A stretch of DNA of 64,000 nucleotides from Planomicrobium sp. YIM 101495 (GCF_009707665.1 NZ_WLZW01000001.1:62001-126000); one strand, 5' to 3'; positions 24,205-34,023 are shown, counted from the first letter of the stretch. Numbers and translations are program-made. Notes: generated from the sequence alone by a model not told the origin.

Positions 24205-25812
24205 ATGTCCACATTACTCAAAGGAACAGCTATTTTAACTCTAGGTTTGTTTTTGTCGAAAGTTTTGGGCGTTATTTACATTATTCCGTTTTATGGAATG
24301 GTCGGTGAAGAAAATATCGTTCTTTACCAATATGCCTATATTCCATATAACTTGATGCTTGCCGTGGCGATTTCCGGCGCGCCGCTTGCATTCTCGAAAT
24401 ACGTCGCCAAGTATAATTCGCTCGGCGATTACGAAACCGGGCGAAGGCTTTTGAAGTCCGGATTATTGACGATGATGGTGACCGGCTTTGCGTCTTTTCT
24501 TGCCCTGTACTTCCTGGCAGATGTCATTGCACAAATAACCATCGATCCGAAAGATGAAGTTTTCACAGTTGACGATGTCGCCGATGTCATCCGCTGGGTC
24601 AGCTTCGCATTGATCGTCGTGCCGTTCATGAGTTTGTGGCGTGGCTTTTTCCAAGGCTATAACTACATGATGCCAACCGCCGTATCTCAGCTGATCGAAC
24701 AGATCGTCCGGATTGCGTTCCTGCTTGCAGGTGTGTATGCGGTCATCCACCTCATGGGAGGGACACCGAAATCAGCGATTCAGTTCGCGGTGCTGTCCGC
24801 TGCAATCGGTGCAGTCGGGGGCTTGCTCTCACTCGTTTACTTCTGGCGGAAGAAACAGCCGGAATACAATGAGCTGCGGCTGAACTCAGTCGAATCGTAC
24901 AATGTGCGGTTACGCGATATGTATAAGGAAATCCTGACGTATGCGATTCCGATCGTCTTTCTTGGCGTCGCGAACCCGTTGTTCCAGCTTGTCGACATGC
25001 TGACGTTCAGCCGGGGGATGAGAGAAGCGGGCAATGCAGCCAACGCCAGCATCTATCTCGGGATGCTGAACATTTCTGCGCATAAGCTCGTCATGATCCC
25101 GGTTATGCTCGCGACCGGTTTCTCGATGGCGCTGATTCCGCTGATCACGAAGTATTACACGAAAAATGAGCATCGTCTGCTGACGCGGACATTGGATCAA
25201 TCGTTCCAGATCATCCTGTTCTTGACCGTGCCGGCAGTGATCGGGATGGCTATGTTGTCCGATGAGTTATACCATGTGTTTTACGAAATCAGTGAAGTCG
25301 GCTCCGGTGTCCTGGCGTTCTACTTGCCGGCCGCGATCCTGTTCGCCTTGTTCCCGGTGACAGCATCCATCCTGCAGGGGATCAATCAGCAAAAGTGGAT
25401 CATCCTGAACTTGCTGGTCGGTCTGCTGCTGAAATTGTCGCTCAACATTCCGCTTATCACCGCTTTCGAAACGTACGGTGCAATTCTTGCTACGGTCATC
25501 GGCTATTGTGCCGCAATCGGGATGAACATCGCCGTCATCATGGTGACGATGAACTACCGATCGAAACTGGTGGTCCGCAGAACGATCCTGATCATCCTAT
25601 TGAATGGTGTTATGGCGCTTGCGGTGCTCGCAACGTTGTTCGCCATCGATTTCTTCATTCCGATGGATGCCAAGTGGCAGTCAATCATTCGGATCCTGAT
25701 CGTTGGTGCGGTCGGTGGGGCAGTTTATGGCTATTTGAGTTTAAAAATCGGCATCGCACAAAAATTATTCGGCGAGCGGTTGACGAAAATCACACGGAAA
25801 TTCGGTTTCTAG
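24205..25812 (+). CDS. murJ: MOP-superfamily lipid II flippase, YtgP/MurJ type
   Basis: This 535-residue polytopic membrane protein has about fourteen hydrophobic segments, with GTAILTLGLFLSKVLGVIYI at the N-terminus. It matches B. subtilis YtgP (MurJ), which translocates lipid II across the membrane for peptidoglycan synthesis. The ATG at 24205 lies behind AGGAAGTG; the in-frame TTG at 24181 is less likely. The stop is 14 nt before the pseudouridine synthase gene, so the two form an operon. Related oligosaccharide flippases and SpoVB are alternatives. Confidence 0.8.
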   Translation: MSTLLKGTAILTLGLFLSKVLGVIYIIPFYGMVGEENIVLYQYAYIPYNLMLAVAISGAPLAFSKYVAKYNSLGDYETGRRLLKSGLLTMMVTGFASFLALYFLADVIAQITIDPKDEVFTVDDVADVIRWVSFALIVVPFMSLWRGFFQGYNYMMPTAVSQLIEQIVRIAFLLAGVYAVIHLMGGTPKSAIQFAVLSAAIGAVGGLLSLVYFWRKKQPEYNELRLNSVESYNVRLRDMYKEILTYAIPIVFLGVANPLFQLVDMLTFSRGMREAGNAANASIYLGMLNISAHKLVMIPVMLATGFSMALIPLITKYYTKNEHRLLTRTLDQSFQIILFLTVPAVIGMAMLSDELYHVFYEISEVGSGVLAFYLPAAILFALFPVTASILQGINQQKWIILNLLVGLLLKLSLNIPLITAFETYGAILATVIGYCAAIGMNIAVIMVTMNYRSKLVVRRTILIILLNGVMALAVLATLFAIDFFIPMDAKWQSIIRILIVGAVGGAVYGYLSLKIGIAQKLFGERLTKITRKFGF

Positions 25813-25826
25813 GGGGCGATGTTTAA

Positions 25827-26543
25827 GTGAGACTCGATAAATTTTTGTCTGATATGGCATTCGGTTCGCGCAAGGAAGTGAAAGTGCTGCTGAAATCCAA
25901 AGCAGTGGAAGTGAACGGCCATGTAGAGAAAGACCCGAAGCAGCACGTCGATCCGGACAAGGATACCGTCACAGTCAACGGCGAACCGGTCGTTTATCAG
26001 GAATTCATTTACTTGATGCTGCATAAACCGCCTGGTGTCGTCTCGGCGACGGAAGATACGCGTGACCCCACGGTGATTGACCTGCTCGGACCAACGGAAC
26101 AGCATTTCAAGCCTTTCCCGGTCGGCAGGCTCGACAAAGATACGGAAGGCTTGCTGTTGCTGACGAACGATGGAAAGTTGGCGCATGAACTGTTGTCTCC
26201 GAAAAAAGATGTCGGCAAACGGTACTATGCCCAAATCAACGGCGTTGTGACGGAGGAAGACAGCGAAGCGTTCAAGCGCGGCGTCACACTCGACGACGGC
26301 TACGAAACGAAACCGGCGGAGCTGACCATCTTGAAGAGCGACGACATTTCCGAAATCGAACTCGTCATCACGGAAGGGAAGTTCCACCAAGTGAAGCGCA
26401 TGTTCGAAAGCAGAGGAAAGCGCGTGACGTACTTGAAACGACTTTCGATGGGCAAGCTCAAACTCGACCCGGAATTGAAAATTGGTCATTACCGACCGTT
26501 GACGGAGGAGGAATTCGCAAGTCTCCGCCCGGCAAAACAATAA
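25827..26543 (+). CDS. rRNA pseudouridine synthase, RsuA/RluB family
   Basis: The 238-residue protein has an N-terminal S4 RNA-binding domain (MRLDKFLSDMAFGSRKEV) and a catalytic domain with the active-site aspartate in GRLDKDTEGLLLLTNDG. It isomerises a specific uridine in rRNA, most likely U516 of 16S rRNA as the YtzG/RsuA group does. The start codon is GTG, behind TAGGGGGCG. It is co-transcribed with murJ. Confidence 0.87.
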   Translation: MRLDKFLSDMAFGSRKEVKVLLKSKAVEVNGHVEKDPKQHVDPDKDTVTVNGEPVVYQEFIYLMLHKPPGVVSATEDTRDPTVIDLLGPTEQHFKPFPVGRLDKDTEGLLLLTNDGKLAHELLSPKKDVGKRYYAQINGVVTEEDSEAFKRGVTLDDGYETKPAELTILKSDDISEIELVITEGKFHQVKRMFESRGKRVTYLKRLSMGKLKLDPELKIGHYRPLTEEEFASLRPAKQ

Positions 26544-26588
26544 AGAACAAAAGCCTCCCCAATTGAATTGGAGAGGCTTTTGTTCTTC
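26543..26588. terminator. Bidirectional terminator, rsuA-like / ytzE-like
   Basis: A long hairpin, arms 26543-26564 and 26566-26587 with one mismatch, separates the converging genes. It contains AAAAGCCTC/GAGGCTTTT and flanking A/T runs suitable for both strands. Confidence 0.75.
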
Positions 26589-26598
26589 AGGAAAGGGG

Positions 26599-26820
26599 TT
26601 ATGAGGGCATTTTGACTTTTTTCTTCGTCGTTGTCCATTTGCCGCGAGTTGGACTTTCTACCAAATCGTTAAAGGCTAACACATTCAAATCTCGTTGAAT
26701 GGTGCGAGGAGTGATGCCGAATTCATCGACTAAATCTTGCGTACTAACAGTCCCATTATCCAGGATGTACTTGTACATATCTTTAATACGAATGAGCATG
26801 CGATCAGTTGTAGGTTTCAA
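26599..26820 (-). CDS. Small DeoR-type HTH protein (YtzE-like)
   Basis: This 73-residue protein is almost entirely a DeoR-type winged helix: IKDMYKYILDNGTVSTQDLV, then FGITPRTIQRDLNVLAFNDLV. It has no sensor domain. The start is a TTG at 26820 behind AAGGAGTGG. B. subtilis ytzE occupies the same place between the pseudouridine synthase and pepV. Its targets are unknown. Confidence 0.75.
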   Translation of the reverse strand: MKPTTDRMLIRIKDMYKYILDNGTVSTQDLVDEFGITPRTIQRDLNVLAFNDLVESPTRGKWTTTKKKVKMPS

Positions 26821-27150
26821 AAGAGAACCACTCCTTCATCTTTTTTCCTAATAAGCAAAGACAAGCGGACGGGTTACCGATATGAATCACTCAGTTGAAC
26901 AATGCCATTAGCCAGCTCCTTTTCCGGAATAATAAGTGTAGTCAGAATTTATGACAACTAAATTATAACGAAAGATTTCCGCGATGGCTATGATTTTTAC
27001 TTAATTGAAAGAAGCTTAACACCATTTTTACAGAACGATTTCATTTATGAAGGGCTTTGATATGATCCGAAGCAGGGGGAAATTTGCGCTTTTTTCTGTT
27101 CATTTCGCTGAAACAGTGTACAATAGCGATATTGAAAAGGAGTGAACCGG
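26821..27150. other. Intergenic region between ytzE-like gene and pepV
   Basis: The gap of 330 bp is AT-rich in its right half. A TACAAT -10 box at 27119-27124 is the probable pepV promoter; its -35 (around 27096) is weak. No gene, repeat or clear operator is seen elsewhere in the gap. Confidence 0.5.
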
Positions 27151-28521
27151 ATGAACTGGCAAGCAGAAGCAGAAAAGCGACGAGCGGAATTGACCGGGCA
27201 ATTGCAGCGGTTGATCGCCATTCCGAGTGTGTTGAGCGAAGAGACGTCGGAACAGGCGCCGTTTGGGAAAGAAGTAAGACGTGCACTTGATTGGGTGCTC
27301 GAAGAAGGGGAACGCCAAGGATATCGCGTGAAGAATGTCGCGAATGTGGCAGGACATTTGGAAATCGGTGAAGGGAAAGAGCTTTTCGGAATCCTCGGAC
27401 ACGTGGACGTCGTACCAGCAGGAAGTGGCTGGAAGCATGATCCGTTCGGCGGCGCAATCGAAGGCAATAAATTGTTCGGACGCGGGGCGATCGACGACAA
27501 AGGGCCGACGATTGCGGCTTGGACTGCACTGAATATGGTCAAAGATTCAGGGCTGACGTTCGATAAGCGCGTGCGCTTGATCGTCGGAACGGATGAGGAA
27601 AGTGGTTTCCGCTGCGTCGAGAAGTATTTCCAGGAAGAAGAGATGCCGGGCGCAGCATTTGCACCGGATGCGGATTTTCCGCTCATCAATGCGGAAAAAG
27701 GCATTGCCGGCTTGAAATTCTCGGTCGATGAAATCGGTGCTGACGATGCACTCGTGTCTTTCCATTCCGGTGAACGGACGAACATGGTGCCGGACGTCGC
27801 CACGGCAGTTGTGGATAACAGCCGTGACTGGCAAGAAGCGTTTGCAGTGTTCCGTGATGTACAAGGACTGGAAGGCTCAATCGACGTGCAAGACGAAACG
27901 GCAACACTTGTCATCCGCGGCAAATCGGCGCACGCCATGGAGCCGGATGCAGGCGTTAATGCCGGCATCCATTTGGCCACGTTCCTGGCGCAACAGCTTG
28001 ATGGCGCAGGTGGGGCATTCAGCCGCTTCATCGCCGACCATTTCTCCGGCGATTCACGCGGCCGTGCGCTCGGCTTGGCTTACGCCGACGAGGAATCCGG
28101 CGATACAACGTTGAACCTCGGCATCATGCGCTATGTGCGCGGAAGCCATGCATACGGCGAAGTAAGTTTGCGCTATTCGATCACCTATCCATTCGCGGAC
28201 AAGCTCGAAGCGCTAAAAACAGCAGGCATCACGTATGAAATCACATCAAACTCGGAACCGCATTACGTCGACGGAGACGACCCGTTCGTCCGGACATTGC
28301 AAAAAGCTTACGAAGACAATACGGGTGAACGTGCGGAACTGCTGGCGATCGGCGGGGGGACATACGCCCGCGTGCTCGACAAAGGGGTGGCATTCGGTAT
28401 GCTGTTCCCGGGAGAGCCGGACGTCGCGCACCAAGCAGACGAATTCGTGGACATCGATAATTTAGTGAAAGCAACAGCAATCTACGCACAGGCAATCAGC
28501 GAGTGGGCATGTAAAAAATGA
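27151..28521 (+). CDS. pepV: Dipeptidase PepV (M20 metallopeptidase)
   Basis: PepV hydrolyses dipeptides with unblocked N-termini using two zinc ions. The 456-residue protein has metal-binding segments GHVDVVPAGSGW, DDKGP and GTDEESGF of the M20A family, with the inserted lid domain. The ATG at 27151 follows AAGGAG; a GTG at 27142 is in frame but overlaps it. The stop overlaps the reading frame of the next gene, dat, with which it shares an operon. PepV next to a D-amino-acid transaminase suggests use of peptide-derived amino acids in wall synthesis. Confidence 0.9.
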   Translation: MNWQAEAEKRRAELTGQLQRLIAIPSVLSEETSEQAPFGKEVRRALDWVLEEGERQGYRVKNVANVAGHLEIGEGKELFGILGHVDVVPAGSGWKHDPFGGAIEGNKLFGRGAIDDKGPTIAAWTALNMVKDSGLTFDKRVRLIVGTDEESGFRCVEKYFQEEEMPGAAFAPDADFPLINAEKGIAGLKFSVDEIGADDALVSFHSGERTNMVPDVATAVVDNSRDWQEAFAVFRDVQGLEGSIDVQDETATLVIRGKSAHAMEPDAGVNAGIHLATFLAQQLDGAGGAFSRFIADHFSGDSRGRALGLAYADEESGDTTLNLGIMRYVRGSHAYGEVSLRYSITYPFADKLEALKTAGITYEITSNSEPHYVDGDDPFVRTLQKAYEDNTGERAELLAIGGGTYARVLDKGVAFGMLFPGEPDVAHQADEFVDIDNLVKATAIYAQAISEWACKK

Positions 28522-28538
28522 TGAAAGAGGGAATCGAC

Positions 28539-29387
28539 ATGGATTGGATTTTGTATAACGGTGACTTAATCAAGGAAGATGAATTGAAATTATCAAGAGA
28601 AGATCGCGCGTATCAATTCGGTGATGGCATCTACGAAGTAATCCGGATATACGGAGGCGACTTCTTCACAGCGGAAGAGCACATCGACCGCTTTTACGAA
28701 AGCGCAGAAAAAATCCGCATGGTATTCCCTTACACGAAAGACGTTTTCCACAAAATGCTCCATGAATTGGTTGAGCGGAACGAAGTGACAGACGGACAAG
28801 TATATGTGCAAGTGAGCCGTGGTGCATCAATGCGCCAGCACCACTTCCCAGAGCTTGCAGAACCGGTTCTAGTGGCTTCCACAAAGCCGCTTTCACGTCC
28901 GGTTGAGTGGATGAAAGCAGGCGTCAAGGCGAAGCTCATCGAAGACGTTCGCTGGCTGCGCTGTGACATCAAGAGCTTGAATCTCCTCGGCAACGTCCTG
29001 GCGAAACAGGAAGCGCATGAAGCAGGCTGCTTCGAAGCGATCCTGCACCGCGGCGACGTCGTGACGGAAGGTTCTTCTTCGAACATGTTCGGCATCAAAG
29101 GCGGAATCCTTTACACACACCCAGCAACGAACTTAATTTTGAATGGCATCACACGACGCGTCATCATGCAAATTTGTAAGGATTTGGACATCGAGCTTCA
29201 AGAAACGGCCTTCACAGTCGACCAGGCCCTGGCGATGGACGAGTTCTTCATGTGCTCGACTACAGCGGAAATCTTACCGGTCATCCAGATCGACGACACA
29301 GTGATCGGCAACGGTAAGCCGGGGAAAGTGACGAACCGGTTAATCGAAGCGTTCGAAGCGCGCATCGGCGTGTCCGTCAACGCATAA
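28539..29387 (+). CDS. dat: D-amino acid aminotransferase
   Basis: This class IV PLP aminotransferase interconverts D-alanine and D-glutamate via 2-oxo acids and supplies D-glutamate for peptidoglycan. The PLP lysine is K145 (DIKSLNLLGN), the same number as in Bacillus enzymes, and the N-terminus MDWILYNGDLI is typical. Length is 282 residues. The ATG at 28539 lies behind AGAGGGA; the frame extends back to 28518. A strong terminator follows. Confidence 0.93.
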   Translation: MDWILYNGDLIKEDELKLSREDRAYQFGDGIYEVIRIYGGDFFTAEEHIDRFYESAEKIRMVFPYTKDVFHKMLHELVERNEVTDGQVYVQVSRGASMRQHHFPELAEPVLVASTKPLSRPVEWMKAGVKAKLIEDVRWLRCDIKSLNLLGNVLAKQEAHEAGCFEAILHRGDVVTEGSSSNMFGIKGGILYTHPATNLILNGITRRVIMQICKDLDIELQETAFTVDQALAMDEFFMCSTTAEILPVIQIDDTVIGNGKPGKVTNRLIEAFEARIGVSVNA

Positions 29388-29396
29388 TGGAACAAT

Positions 29397-29437
29397 GACC
29401 GTTTTCCGCAGGAATGTCCGCGGAAAACGGTTTTTTC
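29397..29437 (+). terminator. Terminator of pepV-dat
   Basis: ACCGTTTTCCGC (29398-29409) pairs perfectly with 29420-29431 around a 10-nt loop, followed by TTTTTT. Confidence 0.85.
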
Positions 29438-29464
29438 ATGGTAAACTATGGAGAGGTGATAGAA

Positions 29465-30010
29465 ATGGCAATCCATTATTTTATCGGCATTCCCGTCCCG
29501 CTTTCACTAGCAGAGCAATTGATCGAACAACGGGACGGCTGGAATCTTCAAGGCTTCAAGCGTTACCCGGAATCAGTGGACCTGCACTTGACACTGTCGT
29601 TCATCGGAGCGGCGGAACCGGATGAAGTGGAAGGAATGACCGAGCTCCTCGGGAACGTCACCGCGAGCCCGTTCACTTTGAAGATCAGTCGGACGGAAAC
29701 ATTCGGTCCGGCAGACAAGCCGCGCGTCGTTTTTGCCGCAGTAGAAGACAATCAGGCGCTAATGCAACTGCAGCGACAAGTGCTGGAGGCAATCGGACAG
29801 CTCCAATTCAAGCTGGATCCGAAGCCGTTCCATCCGCACATCACACTTGCCAACAAGCGGGCAGGCGATGAATCGTTGCCGGCAGTGATGCCGCTTGCAT
29901 CGGTGCAATTCGAAGTAACCAAGTTTTGTCTGTACCGGATCGCGCCGCAACAGACGCCGCGGTACATAGAAGTCGCAGCGATTGCATTGGCATCACAAGT
30001 AAACCGTTGA
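29465..30010 (+). CDS. thpR: RNA 2',3'-cyclic phosphodiesterase ThpR (LigT family)
   Basis: This 2H phosphoesterase of 181 residues has both catalytic HxT motifs, HLTL near residue 41 and HITL near residue 125. It hydrolyses RNA 2',3'-cyclic phosphates and can reversibly ligate 2'-5' in vitro. The ATG at 29465 follows GAGAGGTG; the upstream open frame from 29414 overlaps the terminator. It is followed by the lipid kinase gene, as in the ytlP-ytlR arrangement. It acts on the type of RNA end that Pnkp also processes, but is not in that operon. Confidence 0.85.
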   Translation: MAIHYFIGIPVPLSLAEQLIEQRDGWNLQGFKRYPESVDLHLTLSFIGAAEPDEVEGMTELLGNVTASPFTLKISRTETFGPADKPRVVFAAVEDNQALMQLQRQVLEAIGQLQFKLDPKPFHPHITLANKRAGDESLPAVMPLASVQFEVTKFCLYRIAPQQTPRYIEVAAIALASQVNR

Positions 30011-30028
30011 GAGGAAGATCCCGAAGAC

Positions 30029-30946
30029 GTGAAGACTATTTTTTTGATTAATCCTGTTGCCGGCAATGGCAAAGCGTTAAAGAAATGGCTGCATCTTAAA
30101 AGCCAGATCCGGTCCCCGCACGAAGTCATCCAAACGGAGAAGGCCGGACACGCAACTGAATTGGTCCAGCGTTTTGCGGATGAAGGCGAACGTGCACTCG
30201 TCGTCGGGATCGGAGGCGACGGGACGATGCGAGAAATCATCACAGCCGCTGCGGGGGTTGCGCATTTATCTGTCGGATTCGTCCCGGCAGGCTCAGGCAA
30301 CGATTTCGCTCGTGGCTTCGCTTCGTTCAAACACGGAGCGGACATCGAACGTTATTTGGCACAGCAGACGGAACGACCGCATGACCTCGGCCAAGTCGGG
30401 GAAAATGACCCGATTGTATTCGTATCGAGTACGGGAATCGGGTTCGATGCGGAAGTGACTGCCCGCGTCAACAAGTCCCCGCTGAAAAAAGCCTTGAACC
30501 GCATCGGCATGGGGAAACTCGCCTACGCGCTACTCGTGGCGAATTCGCTGGTCAAGTTCCAGCCATTCACGCTGGAAGTGGCGGAAGCGGGGGAAGTCCG
30601 CCATTTTGAAGACGTCTGGCTCGCAACCATCAGTAACCAACCGTTCTTCGGCGGCGGAATGAAGCTGTCGCCGACTTCCAAGACCGATGACGGCAAATTG
30701 GAAATCACCGTCGTCCATGGCATCCGCCGATTGAAACTGCTGCTCGTTTTTGGTACGGTATTTACCGGAAGCCATCTCCGCCTTAAAGAAGTAGACCAAT
30801 GGCACAGCGAGGCATTCCAACTGAAAACGGATGCAGCCGTCAGCCGCCACGCTGATGGTGATGCCGCAGGAACTACACCGCCAAACGATGCGGTTCTTTA
30901 TACAACGAGCAAGAAGCGCTGGCTTCTCGCCCGTAATCAAACATAG
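30029..30946 (+). CDS. Lipid kinase of the DagK/YegS family (YtlR)
   Basis: The 305-residue protein has the diacylglycerol-kinase catalytic signature [12 protein letters not shown] near residue 62 and [10 protein letters not shown] near 90. It phosphorylates a lipid, probably diacylglycerol, at the inner membrane face. GTG start at 30029. YtlR of B. subtilis has the same neighbours; sphingosine-kinase-like activity on another lipid cannot be excluded. Confidence 0.82.
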   Translation: MKTIFLINPVAGNGKALKKWLHLKSQIRSPHEVIQTEKAGHATELVQRFADEGERALVVGIGGDGTMREIITAAAGVAHLSVGFVPAGSGNDFARGFASFKHGADIERYLAQQTERPHDLGQVGENDPIVFVSSTGIGFDAEVTARVNKSPLKKALNRIGMGKLAYALLVANSLVKFQPFTLEVAEAGEVRHFEDVWLATISNQPFFGGGMKLSPTSKTDDGKLEITVVHGIRRLKLLLVFGTVFTGSHLRLKEVDQWHSEAFQLKTDAAVSRHADGDAAGTTPPNDAVLYTTSKKRWLLARNQT

Positions 30947-30960
30947 AAAGAGGATTGACC

Positions 30961-31608
30961 ATGAGAGCAAGATACAAACCGTGGGCTGCAGACTTGATCG
31001 CAGCCAATCCGGAGATCGTCATCCCGGAACCACAGCAACATAAAGGAAAATGGCACGAAGTATTCGACAACGACCGACCGATCCATATCGAAGTCGGATC
31101 AGGGAAAGGCCGTTTCATCAGTGGCATGGCCAAGATGAATCCAGACATCAACTACATCGGCATCGAATTGTTCGAAAGTGTCATCGTCAGCGCGCTCGAA
31201 AAAGTACTTGAAGAGGAAGAAGGCATCCCGAACTTACGCTTGTTGGAAGTGAATGGGGAAGCTTTGCAAGATTTCTTCGAAGCAGGGGAAGTCGGCCTTG
31301 TCTATTTGAACTTCTCGGATCCTTGGCCAAAAACGCGCCACGCGAAACGCCGCCTTACGAACGAACGCTTCTTGAAGCTGTATGAATCGATTTTGCCGGT
31401 CAACGGCGAAATCCATTTCAAGACGGACAACCGCGGACTTTTCGAGTACAGCTTGAAAAGTATTTCGGAATACGGCATGCTATTGACAGATGTTTCACTT
31501 GATTTGCACGCAGAAGAGCCGGAGTGGAACATCATGACTGAGTACGAAGAGAAATTCTCAAGCCTTGGTCAGCCGATTTACCATCTCGAAAGTCGTTTTC
31601 AAAAATAA
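30961..31608 (+). CDS. trmB: tRNA (guanine-N7)-methyltransferase TrmB
   Basis: TrmB methylates G46 in the variable loop of tRNAs. The 215-residue protein shows SAM motif [12 protein letters not shown] near residue 44 and the diagnostic [14 protein letters not shown] segment. The ATG at 30961 follows AAGAGG; a TTG at 30955 is in frame but too close. Confidence 0.93.
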   Translation: MRARYKPWAADLIAANPEIVIPEPQQHKGKWHEVFDNDRPIHIEVGSGKGRFISGMAKMNPDINYIGIELFESVIVSALEKVLEEEEGIPNLRLLEVNGEALQDFFEAGEVGLVYLNFSDPWPKTRHAKRRLTNERFLKLYESILPVNGEIHFKTDNRGLFEYSLKSISEYGMLLTDVSLDLHAEEPEWNIMTEYEEKFSSLGQPIYHLESRFQK

Positions 31609-31629
31609 ATCCACAAAGGGGGACTTGAA

Positions 31630-32481
31630 ATGGATACGATGAAACTCAATGATCTACAACTGACATGGCTCGACGGGGGAACGACGATGTTAGACGGCGG
31701 GACGATGTTCGGTGTTGTACCGAAAGTCGTCTGGTCGAAACGTTATCCAGTCAACGAAAAAAACCAGATCGAACTGCCGACACACCCGATTCTGATCGAC
31801 ACTGGCAAAGAAAAGCTGCTGATCGACACAGGACTCGGTGACGGCAAGCTGGACGAACGCCAGCTGCGCAACCTTGGCGTTTCATCACAGTCGCGTCTTG
31901 AGAGCCAGTTGGAAGAGCTCGGTTTGACTGCAGCCGACATCGATCACGTTCTCATGACACACTTGCACGGTGACCATGCGGCAGGACTGACGAAATGGCA
32001 AGGTGAAGGACTCGTATCGGTCTTTCCGAACGCAGTGATTCACACGTCAGCTATCGAGTGGGACGAAATGCAGCACCCGAACATCCGGTCACGCAATACA
32101 TACTGGAAAGAAAACTGGGAGCCAGTCGCAAGCCAAGTTCAAACGTTCGAAGGCGAGACAGAAATCGTCCCGGGTATCCGAATGATCCACACGGGTGGTC
32201 ACTCGAACGGCCACTCCGTCGTCAAAATGACTTCCGGTGATGAAACAATCCTTCACATGGGCGATATCATGCCTACGCATGCACACCAGAACCCGCTGTG
32301 GGTCTTGGCATTTGACGACTATCCGATGGATTCGATCTATGCGAAAGAAAAGCTGATGGAAGAAGCGCTCGCAGGAGGCTACTACTTCACGTTCTATCAC
32401 GACGCCTACTACCGCTATCTGAAATGGAGCGCCGATGGCAAAGAAATCATCGACGCGCTGCAGTATAAGGATAAAGAGTAA
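31630..32481 (+). CDS. ytnP: MBL-fold hydrolase YtnP (quorum-quenching lactonase-like)
   Basis: This 283-residue metallo-beta-lactamase-fold protein has the zinc-binding [10 protein letters not shown] motif near residue 113 and later metal ligands in HTGGHSNGH and HMGDIMPTH. It matches B. subtilis YtnP, reported to degrade N-acyl homoserine lactones and interfere with signalling by competitors. Activity on other lactones is possible. A terminator hairpin follows at 32491. Confidence 0.85.
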   Translation: MDTMKLNDLQLTWLDGGTTMLDGGTMFGVVPKVVWSKRYPVNEKNQIELPTHPILIDTGKEKLLIDTGLGDGKLDERQLRNLGVSSQSRLESQLEELGLTAADIDHVLMTHLHGDHAAGLTKWQGEGLVSVFPNAVIHTSAIEWDEMQHPNIRSRNTYWKENWEPVASQVQTFEGETEIVPGIRMIHTGGHSNGHSVVKMTSGDETILHMGDIMPTHAHQNPLWVLAFDDYPMDSIYAKEKLMEEALAGGYYFTFYHDAYYRYLKWSADGKEIIDALQYKDKE

Positions 32482-32488
32482 TAAGATG

Positions 32489-32538
32489 AAAATGAGCCTA
32501 TCCCAATAGCTTTTATGGGGATAAGCTCATTTTTTTTA
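32489..32538 (+). terminator. Terminator of ytnP
   Basis: AATGAGCCTATCCC (32491-32504) pairs with 32518-32531 (one mismatch), followed by eight T. Confidence 0.85.
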
Positions 32539-32549
32539 GAGTTTTCTAT

Positions 32550-33440
32550 GGGAGTGGAGGGGATTAAATGGGAAGTCGCTTGCGGCTTAAGGACATGGCT
32601 CCCCCGGTAAGCTGAGCTGAGAACCGCTCATCTTACCACTCCGCCATGTCCAGGCCAGCCACTTCGCTGAGGGTGTGGGAGAAATGGTAGTGAAATGGAG
32701 TTTTCATTTTATTCTAATGTTGGTATTGAGTTGAATGTTTGGGCGGCTGACTGCGTAGGCCGCCCGGGTTCTAATCTAGTGAGTGTAAAAGAAAGAGCGG
32801 GTGTCGCATGGGAATCCGCTTCGTCGCTTCGGACAGGGCTCCCGGAAGAAGCCAAGCTGAAGAACGCTTGTCTTACCCTCCGCCCAGTCCAAACCAGCCA
32901 CTCCGCTGTGGATGTGGGAGAAATAGTGATGAAATGCCATTTTCATTTCTTTCTACTGTTGATGTTGAGTTGAATGTTCGGGCGGCTGACTGCGTAGGCC
33001 GCCACTCTCAGTTGATTTTGTGTTTAATAGTTATCGGGAGCGTAGCAATATTGATTCCTTCTTATCCAGCATCGCGTTGCAGCTGAAAATTGGTGAAGTT
33101 TGACTAGATGATTACGAGATACGACTATGCCAACTTGCTCATTATCGAGTGCAAAAACATCTGATTCACGATTAAATTTAAGATGACAAACCTCCTGAGC
33201 TTGCCGGCTACTATCCGACACCTTCTAGTAGAAAGCGACATAAGCAGCTTATGCAGGAATCATCCCAATCACTGAAATTCTACAAAAGCTCCGATTCTCG
33301 AACGAGCTGAGCCGAAATGGAAGAGTGAGCGTGCCGGAGGAGTCAAGCTAACCCGAGACCCCGCAGGTTGCAAAGCGGCCGAGGAGGCTCGGGTCAGCGC
33401 CTCCAGCTCGTGAAACTCTGGAATGCAGGTCAGCAGGATT
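32550..33440 (+). repeat. Dispersed composite repeat, copy A
   Basis: This gene-free block starts 12 bp after the ytnP terminator. It has two tandem units of about 240 bp. Each unit carries a GC-rich hairpin GGGCGGC/GCCGCC (32741-32764 and 32980-33003) and a larger two-part hairpin bounded by GGACA-GGC and GCC-GTCC arms (32591-32651 and 32831-32890). These are followed by a degenerate segment (about 33005-33320) and an 85-bp module at 33326-33410 with CCCGAG/CTCGGG and GGAGG/CCTCC arms. The same parts in the same order and orientation occur at 43934-44800. Short open frames inside are not conserved between copies. No transposase or long terminal inverted repeats are seen. Confidence 0.85.
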
Positions 33441-33486
33441 CTGATTTCGACAATCCCCAAGAAAGTGGGTTCGAAATGATCACAAA

Positions 33487-33530
33487 ATAAAAAAAGCCGC
33501 TGCAAACGCAACATGCGTATTTGCAGCAGC
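33487..33530 (-). terminator. Terminator of the PepSY-like gene
   Basis: GCTGCAAACGCA (33499-33510) pairs with 33514-33527 (2-nt bulge), followed on the minus strand by a T-rich run (33485-33495). Confidence 0.7.
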
Positions 33531-33540
33531 TGGACAGCCA

Positions 33541-33855
33541 TTACACTTTATTGATTTCCACAATCGCCCCAGTATAAGCATCTGCAGCAAATTCGAATTG
33601 CTGGAGCTCATCATCCTTGTGGCGACTGATTCCGCCTTTGTAGACGTCTGTCGAAATTGCATAGCGGTTGAAAGGCTCGGCTTTCATGTAGATCCAAGAA
33701 CCGTCAATCGGTCCCTCTTCCTTGAACGCATTCTTGACCGATTCCAAAACATCATCAGCAGGATAAAGCGTTTGACGGCGATCATTCACTTCTTTGATCA
33801 AATAAGCAGCAGCTGCTCCTGTCACAAATCCGATTAACAAATCACGATTTTTCAC
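33541..33855 (-). CDS. Small PepSY-like membrane-anchored protein (YtzB-like)
   Basis: The 104-residue protein has an N-terminal hydrophobic stretch (LLIGFVTGAAAAYLI, residues about 5-19), probably a membrane anchor or uncleaved signal. A soluble domain follows that resembles PepSY (VLESVKNAFKEEGPIDGSWIY, later YTGAIVEI). The GTG start at 33855 follows GAGGAGGA; the frame is open to 34092 but without a better start. B. subtilis ytzB holds the same position next to ytoP. Function unknown; PepSY domains are thought to modulate extracytoplasmic peptidases. Confidence 0.72.
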   Translation of the reverse strand: MKNRDLLIGFVTGAAAAYLIKEVNDRRQTLYPADDVLESVKNAFKEEGPIDGSWIYMKAEPFNRYAISTDVYKGGISRHKDDELQQFEFAADAYTGAIVEINKV

Positions 33856-34023
33856 TGGCCATTCCTCCTCTGTCGATTGCCCCAATTGTAACATAAATGA
33901 AAGAGCCAACGCATCTGGGAGCCTTTCGCCGAACTTTTCTTTCGTTAAGCGAAATAATAGTGGCAATTTACTGATAAAAGCTCTAAACTGGAAAAAGAGA
34001 TTGTTTAGAGGGGGATATTGAAA

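Noticed and set aside
32591..32660. tRNA-like appearance of the first hairpin (ends in CCGCCA)
   Set aside because: No T-loop GTTCRANNC, no anticodon arm of proper length, and the other copies lose the resemblance.
32695..33086. Two 92-codon frames inside repeat block A
   Set aside because: They arise from the tandem 240-bp units in different frames and are interrupted in other copies.
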